From Lishizhenia tianjinensis (GTDB lineage Bacteria > Bacteroidota > Bacteroidia > Flavobacteriales_D > Crocinitomicaceae), in the NCBI GenBank assembly GCA_943330745.2, contig CALQIX020000032.1:1-33669 (forward strand): a stretch of 33,669 bases of DNA. The letters are read 5' to 3'. Under the pieces are notes generated by a model, which saw nothing but the letters and a program-made list of their open reading frames with translations, was not told the origin of the DNA and did not search any database. Below, piece after piece: positions 18,759 through 25,620 of the stretch (its first letter is position 1; the number at the start of each line of letters is the position of its first letter). Made by a program: the position numbers and the translations under genes.

Positions 18759-20330
18759 ATGCTCAACAAAATCGTCTTTACACTTATCGGATTCATTGTT
18801 CCTACGATGAGTGTATTCTCTCAAATAACTGATCTGAACGTTTCACAGTATCTTATTAATCTAACTGTATCAGACCGAAACGATTCAATTTATGTTCAGG
18901 AAACAGTAACATTTACGTGGAAAAATAACAACCAAAAACCCTTTCTAAATCTAACTTCTGTTAAAAAAAATGGAAAAGGAATGCACGTAAAACGTGTTTC
19001 GTTTCAACAAAAAGGACAATCTTTCACCCACCAAAATGACACATTATTCATATTATCTCTCCCTTTTCAAGAAGCCCAAATGGAGATTTTCATTGAGTAT
19101 GCGGGAATCCCAGCTGATGGCTTGGTAATCGGTCAAAATAAATATGGTAACCGAACGTTTTTCGGCGACAACTGGCCAACTCGAGCACAAAATTGGATTG
19201 CGTGCAATGACCATCCTTCAGACAAGGCTAAAGTAACTTTCTCTGTTCAAGCACCCAGTCATTATCAAGTAATTGCCAATGGGATTTATCAATCAACCGT
19301 TGCTGTAAATGCGAATGAAAAAAGATGGTGTTATGCATCTGAAATAGAACTTCCTATGAAAGTGGTGGTGGTTGGAATCGCTGATTTTGAAGTGAAGTGG
19401 GACAAAGAAAATAGAGTTTCCAGCTGGGTGTATCCAGAAAACAAAGTAGCAGGATTTTATGATTTCGATCTCGCACCGTCAATTGTTTCGTTTTTTGAAA
19501 ATTACATTGCTCCTTACGAATTTTATACCCTGGCAAACGTACAATCTACCACCCGATTTGGAGGAATGGAAAATGCCGGTTGTATTTTTTACGATGAAAA
19601 TTCGATTGATGGGACACGCAGTTGTGAAGCGCTACTAGCACATGAAATTGCGCATCAATGGTTTGGGAATTCTGCATCAGAAAGCGATTGGCCACACCTT
19701 TGGTTGAGTGAAGGATTTACCACTTATTTGACCCTACTTTATCAAGAAAAAACCAAAGGAAAATCCCTCTTTCTCCAAGAATTGCAACAAGATCGAAAAC
19801 AAATCAGATCATTTGTAAAAAGCTATCCAAATCCGGTGATTGACCTTGCCCAACAAGACTTAATGAAACTGCTCAATGCTAATTCCTACCAAAAAGGTAG
19901 TTGGGTGTTGCATATGCTACGTGTAAAAGTAGGCGATGCTGTTTTTCAAAAAATACTTCAAGCATATTACGGAGAATTTCGCCTTTCAAATGCAACGAGC
20001 ACCGACTTTGAGCGTGTTGCCGAAAAAATATCTGGATTTGAACTATCTCAATTTTTTAATCAATGGTTGAGAAAACCAGGGATTCCTCAACTATCCATAC
20101 AATCAACTGGCAAGCGAAATCACCTAGATTTAACGGTATTTCAAAATCAAAAGAACCTTTCATTTCAATTTCCACTACAAGTAAAAATCCTATTTACAGA
20201 CGGAACTTCTGTAATTGAAACTATTGATGTGAAAGGACAGGCAACTCGTTTCAAAAAAACGTACACTAAAAAAGTAAGCTCTTTTGAAGTAGATCCAAAC
20301 ACTGAATTGTTATATGAACAACTGAATTAA
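18759..20330 (+). CDS. Secreted M1-family zinc metallopeptidase (aminopeptidase)
   Basis: The protein has 523 residues with a signal peptide ending near SVFSQ. It shows the M1 hallmarks in order: a beta-rich N-terminal domain, the substrate-binding GGMEN motif at 268-272 (variant of GAMEN), the zinc site H295-E-I-A-H299 with the third ligand E318 after 18 residues (WLSEGFTTY), and Tyr377 in YQKGSWVLHMLR, the usual transition-state-stabilising tyrosine. All catalytic residues are present. It should cleave N-terminal residues from peptides in the periplasm or outside. It is shorter than PepN-type M1 enzymes because it lacks the long C-terminal helical domain and ends in a short beta-like tail (~430-523). 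Its stop is one base before the xseB start, so translation of the two is probably coupled. Confidence 0.92.
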   Translation: MLNKIVFTLIGFIVPTMSVFSQITDLNVSQYLINLTVSDRNDSIYVQETVTFTWKNNNQKPFLNLTSVKKNGKGMHVKRVSFQQKGQSFTHQNDTLFILSLPFQEAQMEIFIEYAGIPADGLVIGQNKYGNRTFFGDNWPTRAQNWIACNDHPSDKAKVTFSVQAPSHYQVIANGIYQSTVAVNANEKRWCYASEIELPMKVVVVGIADFEVKWDKENRVSSWVYPENKVAGFYDFDLAPSIVSFFENYIAPYEFYTLANVQSTTRFGGMENAGCIFYDENSIDGTRSCEALLAHEIAHQWFGNSASESDWPHLWLSEGFTTYLTLLYQEKTKGKSLFLQELQQDRKQIRSFVKSYPNPVIDLAQQDLMKLLNANSYQKGSWVLHMLRVKVGDAVFQKILQAYYGEFRLSNATSTDFERVAEKISGFELSQFFNQWLRKPGIPQLSIQSTGKRNHLDLTVFQNQKNLSFQFPLQVKILFTDGTSVIETIDVKGQATRFKKTYTKKVSSFEVDPNTELLYEQLN

Positions 20331-20331
20331 T

Positions 20332-20532
20332 ATGAGTGAATTAAACTATACCCAAGCTTTTGAGGAGCTTCAATCCATTGTTGGTGAAATGGAAAACGGA
20401 AAAATTTCTGTAGATGAATTAGCCATTAAAGTAAAGCGCGCATCGGAACTTATTCGGGTATGCAAAAACAAACTAACCGAAACAGAAGGAGACGTTCAAA
20501 AAATTCTAAGTGATTTGCAGGAAAATCAATAA
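20332..20532 (+). CDS. xseB: Exodeoxyribonuclease VII small subunit
   Basis: The 66-residue protein matches XseB in length and pattern: YTQAFEELQSIVGEMENGKISVDELA, then a basic helix and KLTETEGDVQKIL. The family forms a two-helix hairpin that binds the large subunit XseA, and the complex degrades single-stranded DNA into acid-soluble oligonucleotides. No xseA is present in this window. The gene follows the M1 peptidase with a one-base gap, which is an unusual partner. The ATG is preceded by the peptidase stop (TAATATG). Confidence 0.92.
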   Translation: MSELNYTQAFEELQSIVGEMENGKISVDELAIKVKRASELIRVCKNKLTETEGDVQKILSDLQENQ

Positions 20533-20551
20533 ATTTCGCATAGTACAGAAG

Positions 20552-20920
20552 ATGAAAACGACTTCAAAACATGATGAACGATTTGCAAAAATGAAATTTG
20601 CTACTGTATATCCGCTTTACGTCAATAAAATTGAAAAAAAAGGAAGATTAATTCAAGAATTGCATCAAGTAATTGAATGGCTAACCGGTTATAATGAAGA
20701 GACCATGCACCAATTAATTGAACAGCAGGTTACGTTTGAAGCGTTTTTTGGACAATGTACCCTACATCCAAATGCTCACTTGATAAACGGCCTCATTTGT
20801 GGTTACCGTATTGAAGAAATTGAAAACCCCTTGACAAAACAAGTGCGCTATTTAGACAAGTTGGTGGATGAATTAGCAAAGGGAAAGGCGATGGGAAAAA
20901 TTCTTCGAACTGCTGTGTAA
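20552..20920 (+). CDS. DUF2200 family protein
   Basis: I chose the ATG at 20552 (122 residues). A GTG at 20510 would extend it but would overlap xseB and add a non-family N-terminus, while the conserved part begins soon after the ATG. Matching family features are FATVYPLYVNKIEKKGR, a WLTGY motif, the FEAFF segment, ICGYRIEEIENPL and the C-terminal RYLDKLVDELAKGKAMGKI. DUF2200 proteins are small cytoplasmic proteins (~115-120 aa) of unknown function, widespread in bacteria. The gene is 19 bp after xseB and convergent with the thioredoxin-family gene, with 16 bp between them. Confidence 0.88.
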   Translation: MKTTSKHDERFAKMKFATVYPLYVNKIEKKGRLIQELHQVIEWLTGYNEETMHQLIEQQVTFEAFFGQCTLHPNAHLINGLICGYRIEEIENPLTKQVRYLDKLVDELAKGKAMGKILRTAV

Positions 20921-20936
20921 ATGAATTCAGGTAACG

Positions 20937-22142
20937 TTACTGAAGTAGCTTTTCGATCAACTCTTTCATCTCTTTGGTGTAGTTTTCATATGCCTCTCCA
21001 GTTGCGGGACCATTAAATCCGGTGTGAACGTAGACAATTTTTCCGGTTCGATCTACTACCACAGCAGTAGGAAAACTCATGATACCATTCAACATTGGAA
21101 ATTGCGAGGAGGCGACTTCTTTGCTAGATGTTCCAGCAAGTAAAATTTCATAAGGAATGGAAAGACGCTTTTTAAATGCCTTCAAGCGTTTGATTTGACT
21201 CTTTGCATCATTACCAACTTCATATGACATCCCAATTATTTCAAGTCCTTGATTGTGATATTTTTGATATAATTCTTTAAAATAATGAATTTCATCGATG
21301 CAATTCGGACACCACGTTCCCATGATTTGATAGATAACTACTTTGTTTTTAACTCGTTTTTCAAGGCCAACCGATTTCCCTTTCAAGGATTTTAAAGCAG
21401 CAAAATTAAAATCAGCTGATTTGTCCACATACGTCAATTTGGACGGATCTCTCAGCGTGGCACTGGCATCTTTGACAGCAACCCAATCCGTTTGATAACT
21501 TGCACCACTATAGAACTTCCCGTAAATGGAGTCATTTACAATTCTGCCTTCAACCAAAAATGCCCATGATCCATTGAAGGTTGACATGGAAAATATACTA
21601 TCCCCAACCGTGCCTGCTAAAAAGCGATAGTCACCCGTCTCCGTTAAAAATGTTCCCTGAATCAATCCCGCTTTTTGCTTAAAAACACCAACTGTAACTT
21701 CAGGCTCTTTAGAATTAGGACTAAAAGTCGCTTTCCATTTTCCGTCAATAACTGAGGTGTTTGGTCCCAATTCAGTTATTGTTTTATCAACCGATGCATT
21801 CAACGGAATTTTAGTGAGCGCTTTTTTATTCATGTTCAACCAATAGCCTCGAATTGCATTACCTGATTCGGCAAGTGAAAATTTGATGTAGGCATCCACC
21901 TCAGGAAAACGCCCAATTACACTGTCTTTTTCTAGGGATAAATCTAGTGGAATACGCTCTTCACCATTGACAATTTCAATAATAAGCTTTGATTTTTGTT
22001 CACTCATTTCCATCCGAAAAGGAACAAATAATCGATCGTTCATAGCCAATTGACCCTGCCATTTCCCTACATTGGGTTGGTGGGATGTTTGAGCAAAAAA
22101 CCCAAAACTGGACAACAAAATCACAAAAAATAGTAGACGCAT
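20937..22142 (-). CDS. Secreted TlpA-like thioredoxin-fold protein
   Basis: The protein has 401 residues with a signal peptide (MRLLFFVILLSSFGFFAQ). Residues ~22-245 are a beta-rich region with no family I recognise. Residues ~250-401 form a TlpA/AhpC-TSA type thioredoxin domain with the redox motif W-C278-P-N-C281, GLEIIGMSYE, the cis-proline loop (MSFPTAVVVD) and a final helix. Proteins of this type reduce or exchange disulfides in the periplasm; a link to the cysteine-rich giant proteins of this locus is possible but only inferred. The start is supported by a -7 element 20 bp upstream (22162-22169). Confidence 0.88.
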   Translation of the reverse strand: MRLLFFVILLSSFGFFAQTSHQPNVGKWQGQLAMNDRLFVPFRMEMSEQKSKLIIEIVNGEERIPLDLSLEKDSVIGRFPEVDAYIKFSLAESGNAIRGYWLNMNKKALTKIPLNASVDKTITELGPNTSVIDGKWKATFSPNSKEPEVTVGVFKQKAGLIQGTFLTETGDYRFLAGTVGDSIFSMSTFNGSWAFLVEGRIVNDSIYGKFYSGASYQTDWVAVKDASATLRDPSKLTYVDKSADFNFAALKSLKGKSVGLEKRVKNKVVIYQIMGTWCPNCIDEIHYFKELYQKYHNQGLEIIGMSYEVGNDAKSQIKRLKAFKKRLSIPYEILLAGTSSKEVASSQFPMLNGIMSFPTAVVVDRTGKIVYVHTGFNGPATGEAYENYTKEMKELIEKLLQ

Positions 22143-22161
22143 TGAATTATTTAGGATTTCT

Positions 22162-22169
22162 CAAAGATA
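22162..22169 (-). promoter_or_regulatory. -7 promoter element (TANNTTTG) for the TlpA-like gene
   Basis: The minus strand reads TATCTTTG, an exact TANNTTTG match, ending 19 bp before the start codon at 22142. With initiation about 7 nt downstream, the leader would be near 13 nt. No good TTG -33 box is seen at the usual distance. Confidence 0.55.
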
Positions 22170-22248
22170 AGTAATTATTTAAGTAGATTTTACGGTGAAT
22201 ATGTTGATTAATAATTCCTCTATTTCTGCATTTCTGCACTGATTTTTT

Positions 22249-22256
22249 TACTTTTG
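22249..22256 (+). promoter_or_regulatory. -7 promoter element (TANNTTTG) for purM-prfA-pyrF
   Basis: TACTTTTG matches the consensus exactly. Initiation about 7 nt downstream (near 22263) leaves a leader of about 9 nt before the ATG at 22272, and places the alternative upstream TTG start (22254) inside the promoter. It is divergent from the element at 22162-22169. No clear -33 box is seen. Confidence 0.6.
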
Positions 22257-22271
22257 CATTCAACAAATTAT

Positions 22272-23438
22272 ATGTCTGACACCCGATACAACCTCCGTGG
22301 CGTTTCTGCCGGAAAAGAAGATGTTCATCAAGCAATTCAAAAAGTGGACAAAGGATTGTTTCCAAAGGCCTTTTGCAAAATTGTTCCCGACTCCCTCACC
22401 GGAGATGATAATTATTGCATTGTAATGCATGCTGATGGAGCAGGTACAAAGTCTTCATTGGCTTACATGTATTGGAAAAAAACAGGTGATTTGTCTGTTT
22501 GGAAAGGAATTGCACAAGATGCGTTGATCATGAATTTAGATGATTTACTGTGCGTAGGTGCTACGGGTCCGATCCTTCTTTCTTCTACGATTGGAAGAAA
22601 TAAAAACTTGATTCCGGGTGAAGTAATTTCAGCTATTATTAACGGAACAGAGGAATTGTTGGTTGATTTACGGAATTATGGAATTGATATCCATTCTACC
22701 GGCGGTGAAACGGCCGATGTAGGTGACCTTATACGAACAATTATTGTTGATTCGACCGTTGTTTGTAGAATGAAAAAATCAGACGTGATTTCTAATCATA
22801 CCATTCAACCGGGAGATGTAATTGTAGGTCTATCTTCTTGCGGACAAGCAAACTATGAAACAAGTTACAACGGCGGAATGGGAAGCAACGGCCTCACCTC
22901 TGCCAGACATGATGTGTTTTCGAATGAATTAGCTCAAGAGTTTCCGGAAAGCTACGATCATTTAGTTCCAGCCGAATTGGTTTATGCCGGCAGTAAAACA
23001 TTAACAGAACACCTTACAGATGTACCTGTTGATGCTGGTAAATTGGTGTTATCACCAACCAGAACGTATGCACCAATTATCAAAGCGATTTTGGATAAGT
23101 ACAGAGATTCAATTCATGGAATGGTTCACTGTTCGGGAGGCGCGCAAACAAAAGTGCTTCATTTCATTGATGAGTTACACATTATAAAAGACAATTTATT
23201 TCCTGTCCCACCCTTATTTAAAATGATACAAGAAGAGTCTGGAACAGAATGGCAGGAAATGTATAAAGTATTTAACATGGGGCATCGTATGGAATTATAT
23301 GTTCCTCAAGAGATTGCCAATGAAATCATTCAAATTTCCGAATCGTTTGGTGTAGAAGCACAAGTTGTTGGACGCGTAGAAGAATCTCAAACGAAAAAAT
23401 TAACCATTCAATCTGAATTCGGAACTTTTACATACTAA
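22272..23438 (+). CDS. purM: Phosphoribosylformylglycinamidine cyclo-ligase (AIR synthase)
   Basis: The protein has 388 residues from the ATG at 22272. It has the PurM/AIR-synthase fold signatures: SAGKEDVHQAI near the N-terminus, the Gly-rich HADGAGTKSSLAY ATP/substrate loop, DALIMNLDDLLCVGA, STGGETADVGDL, PGDVIVGLSS, and the C-terminal CSGGAQTK and FNMGHRMELY motifs. It converts FGAM plus ATP to AIR in purine synthesis. It is longer than the ~345-aa E. coli enzyme and has the divergent form usual in Bacteroidetes, often annotated 'AIR synthase related protein'. It leads an operon with prfA (9-nt gap) and pyrF. The TTG at 22254 was rejected because it lies in the promoter element. Confidence 0.9.
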   Translation: MSDTRYNLRGVSAGKEDVHQAIQKVDKGLFPKAFCKIVPDSLTGDDNYCIVMHADGAGTKSSLAYMYWKKTGDLSVWKGIAQDALIMNLDDLLCVGATGPILLSSTIGRNKNLIPGEVISAIINGTEELLVDLRNYGIDIHSTGGETADVGDLIRTIIVDSTVVCRMKKSDVISNHTIQPGDVIVGLSSCGQANYETSYNGGMGSNGLTSARHDVFSNELAQEFPESYDHLVPAELVYAGSKTLTEHLTDVPVDAGKLVLSPTRTYAPIIKAILDKYRDSIHGMVHCSGGAQTKVLHFIDELHIIKDNLFPVPPLFKMIQEESGTEWQEMYKVFNMGHRMELYVPQEIANEIIQISESFGVEAQVVGRVEESQTKKLTIQSEFGTFTY

Positions 23439-23447
23439 AATAGAAGC

Positions 23448-24521
23448 ATGCAAGATTTATATTCCAGATTGGAAGCCATTCATTATCGATTCGAAGAAGT
23501 AGGGAAACTTATCGTTGACCCGGATATTATTTCGGATATGGATCGATATGTGAAATTAAATAAAGAATACCGTGACTTGGAGGTGATTGATGCTATATTC
23601 AAAGATTACCACAATTTAATAGGAAACATAAAAAATACACGCGAACTATTGGAAACTGAAACCGATGGGGAAATGCGTGAAATGGCCAAAATGGAAATCG
23701 ATGAATTGGAAACACGTCGCCCATTGATGGAGGAAGAAATAAAATTATTGTTAATTCCAAAAGATCCAGAAGATGACAAAAACGCCATCATGGAATTACG
23801 GGCAGGCACGGGAGGCGATGAAGCATGTATATTTGTGGAAGATTGTTTCCGAATGTACACCATGTTTTTTAAAAATATGGGCTGGACCTATGAGATTTTG
23901 AATTCTTCTGAGGGAACAGTAAAAGGATACAAAGAGATTTCCTTGGATATATCCGGTGACGGAATTTATGGAATGTTGAAATTTGAATCAGGGGTGCATC
24001 GTGTACAACGAGTTCCGGAAACAGAATCACAAGGACGGGTTCACACTTCGGCAATAACGGTGGCTGTTTTACCAGAAGCGGAAGAAGTTGACTTTGAACT
24101 GGACATGAATGATGTAAGAAAAGACACATTTCGAGCGTCTGGCGCGGGTGGACAGCACATCAACAAAACAGAATCGGCGATTCGACTAACGCATATTCCA
24201 ACGAATACTGTTGTTGAATGTCAAGACGGTCGATCACAACACAAAAATTTAGAAAAAGCTATTTCTGTACTTCGTTCTAGGTTATATCAAGCTGAATTAG
24301 ACCGAGTGCATAACGAAAGAGCAGCTCAACGAAAAACCTTGGTGTCATCCGGAGATAGGTCGGCAAAAATTCGTACCTACAATTATCCTCAAGGAAGAAT
24401 AACCGATCACCGCATTAATAAAACCATGTATAATCTAAATGTTTTCATGAATGGAGACGTTCAAGAAATGATTGACGCATTAAAAATGGCCGAAAATGCC
24501 GAAAAACTCAAAGGGGAATAA
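23448..24521 (+). CDS. prfA: Peptide chain release factor 1
   Basis: The 357-residue length fits RF1. It has the stop-codon recognition PxT motif (PET in [17 protein letters not shown]), followed by the catalytic [15 protein letters not shown] with G234-G235-Q236, and the C-terminal [12 protein letters not shown] segment. RF1 reads UAA and UAG and triggers peptide release. It is cytoplasmic and normally methylated on the GGQ glutamine by PrmC. It lies in an operon between purM and pyrF and ends one base before the pyrF ATG. Confidence 0.97.
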   Translation: MQDLYSRLEAIHYRFEEVGKLIVDPDIISDMDRYVKLNKEYRDLEVIDAIFKDYHNLIGNIKNTRELLETETDGEMREMAKMEIDELETRRPLMEEEIKLLLIPKDPEDDKNAIMELRAGTGGDEACIFVEDCFRMYTMFFKNMGWTYEILNSSEGTVKGYKEISLDISGDGIYGMLKFESGVHRVQRVPETESQGRVHTSAITVAVLPEAEEVDFELDMNDVRKDTFRASGAGGQHINKTESAIRLTHIPTNTVVECQDGRSQHKNLEKAISVLRSRLYQAELDRVHNERAAQRKTLVSSGDRSAKIRTYNYPQGRITDHRINKTMYNLNVFMNGDVQEMIDALKMAENAEKLKGE

Positions 24522-24522
24522 G

Positions 24523-25347
24523 ATGACAAGAGAAGAACTAATTGATCAAATTAAACGGAAAAAGAGTTTTTTATGCATTGGCTTAGATCCTGATTTATCG
24601 AAAATACCGACTCATTTATTAAGCGAAGAAGATCCTATTTTTACGTTTAATAAAGCAATCATAGATGCTACTCATGACTTAGCCGTAGCCTATAAACCTA
24701 ATACCGCTTTTTATGAGTGTCATGGGGCAAAAGGATGGGAAACGCTTCAAAAAACCATTGAATATTTGCCTCCAGATGTCCTGTGTATCGCAGATGCTAA
24801 AAGAGGAGACATTGGAAATACATCGACCTATTACGCCAAAACATTTTTTGAAACATTGAATTGTGATGCTGTTACTGTCGCTCCATACATGGGTGAAGAT
24901 AGCGTTAAACCCTTTTTAGAATTCCAAAATAAATGGGTTGTGCTATTGGCACTAACTTCCAACAAAGGTGCATTTGATTTTCAAATGATTGAATCTCAAG
25001 ATGAAAAAAAACTATATCAACACGTTATTGAAAGAAGCCAAGAATGGGGAAATGAATCCAATTTAATGTATGTAGTGGGCGCTACAAAAACGGAGCAATT
25101 GGCACATGTTAGATCCTTGGCACCCAATTACTTTTTCTTGGTACCTGGCGTTGGTGCTCAAGGAGGAACATTAGAGGAAGTGGTGGAATTTGGTTGGGCG
25201 AAAGAGTGTGGATTACTCATCAATTCTTCTCGCGGAATTCTATATGCTTCAAACAAAGTTGATTTTGCAGAAGCCGCCCGAAAAGAATGTTTGCTGTTGC
25301 AACAGGAAATGGAAACTATTCTAAACAAAAAAGGGCTCGTTAACTAA
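24523..25347 (+). CDS. pyrF: Orotidine 5'-phosphate decarboxylase
   Basis: The protein has 274 residues from the ATG at 24523, one base after the prfA stop. A start at 24496 would overlap prfA and is not needed, because the conserved [12 protein letters not shown] comes soon after this ATG. The catalytic motif is [11 protein letters not shown] with D91, K93 and D96, and the phosphate-binding VPGVGAQGG and SSRGILYAS segments follow. This is the longer PyrF subfamily-2 type (about 270 aa), common in Bacteroidetes. It makes UMP from OMP, the last step of pyrimidine synthesis. The end of the gene lies inside a hairpin terminator. Confidence 0.96.
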   Translation: MTREELIDQIKRKKSFLCIGLDPDLSKIPTHLLSEEDPIFTFNKAIIDATHDLAVAYKPNTAFYECHGAKGWETLQKTIEYLPPDVLCIADAKRGDIGNTSTYYAKTFFETLNCDAVTVAPYMGEDSVKPFLEFQNKWVVLLALTSNKGAFDFQMIESQDEKKLYQHVIERSQEWGNESNLMYVVGATKTEQLAHVRSLAPNYFFLVPGVGAQGGTLEEVVEFGWAKECGLLINSSRGILYASNKVDFAEAARKECLLLQQEMETILNKKGLVN

Positions 25348-25367
25348 CGAACCCTCGAATTTCTTTT
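25332..25367. terminator. Bidirectional hairpin terminator overlapping the pyrF stop
   Basis: AGGG-c-TCGTTA pairs with TAACGA-a-CCCT (25332-25355), a ten-pair stem with one mismatch and a small loop. On the + strand it is followed by TTTCTTTT (25360-25367). On the - strand the run of A upstream (25327-25332) becomes a T-tract. It can therefore end both pyrF and the convergent short lipoprotein gene. Confidence 0.8.
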
Positions 25368-25377
25368 AATCAGTTGA

Positions 25378-25521
25378 TTATTTTGAAGCTAAATCAGCGT
25401 TTTGTTTGATTTTAGCTTGACCGTAAGCATCACATCCAGCTTTTCCACCTGCACCGCAAGAAGAAACTAGGCCAGCAACGAATAATAAACCGAAAATTGT
25501 TAAAGTGATTTTTGTTTTCAT
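25378..25521 (-). CDS. 47-aa small lipoprotein
   Basis: An ATG at 25521 opens a 48-codon frame ending in TAA at 25378. The product has a basic start (MKTK), a hydrophobic stretch (ITLTIFGLLFVAGL) and a VSSC lipobox (Cys22), followed by a mature part of 26 residues: a Gly/Ala-rich linker, a second Cys in GCDAYG and a short polar tail. This is a complete lipoprotein signal on a very small protein. Function is unknown; similar tiny lipoproteins are found in other Bacteroidetes. The bidirectional terminator lies 22 bp beyond its stop, which supports a real transcript. The 99-bp gap to the upstream gene on the same strand contains an A/T-rich stretch. Confidence 0.75.
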   Translation of the reverse strand: MKTKITLTIFGLLFVAGLVSSCGAGGKAGCDAYGQAKIKQNADLASK

Positions 25522-25620
25522 AATAGTTGTTTTATTGTTTGTTTGTTGCTTTCTTCAAACGGAAGAAATAAAATTAGGTTACAATTATTTGATAAAAATA
25601 AAAAAATATTTTTAATAAAC

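Noticed and set aside
20510..20551. GTG start for the DUF2200 gene overlapping xseB
   Set aside because: The extra 14 residues are the xseB 3' end read in another frame and do not match the family.
20931..20940. Perfect palindrome GTAACGTTAC between convergent genes
   Set aside because: Only 10 bp, no loop and no T-run, partly inside the 3' end of the thioredoxin-family gene; probably chance.
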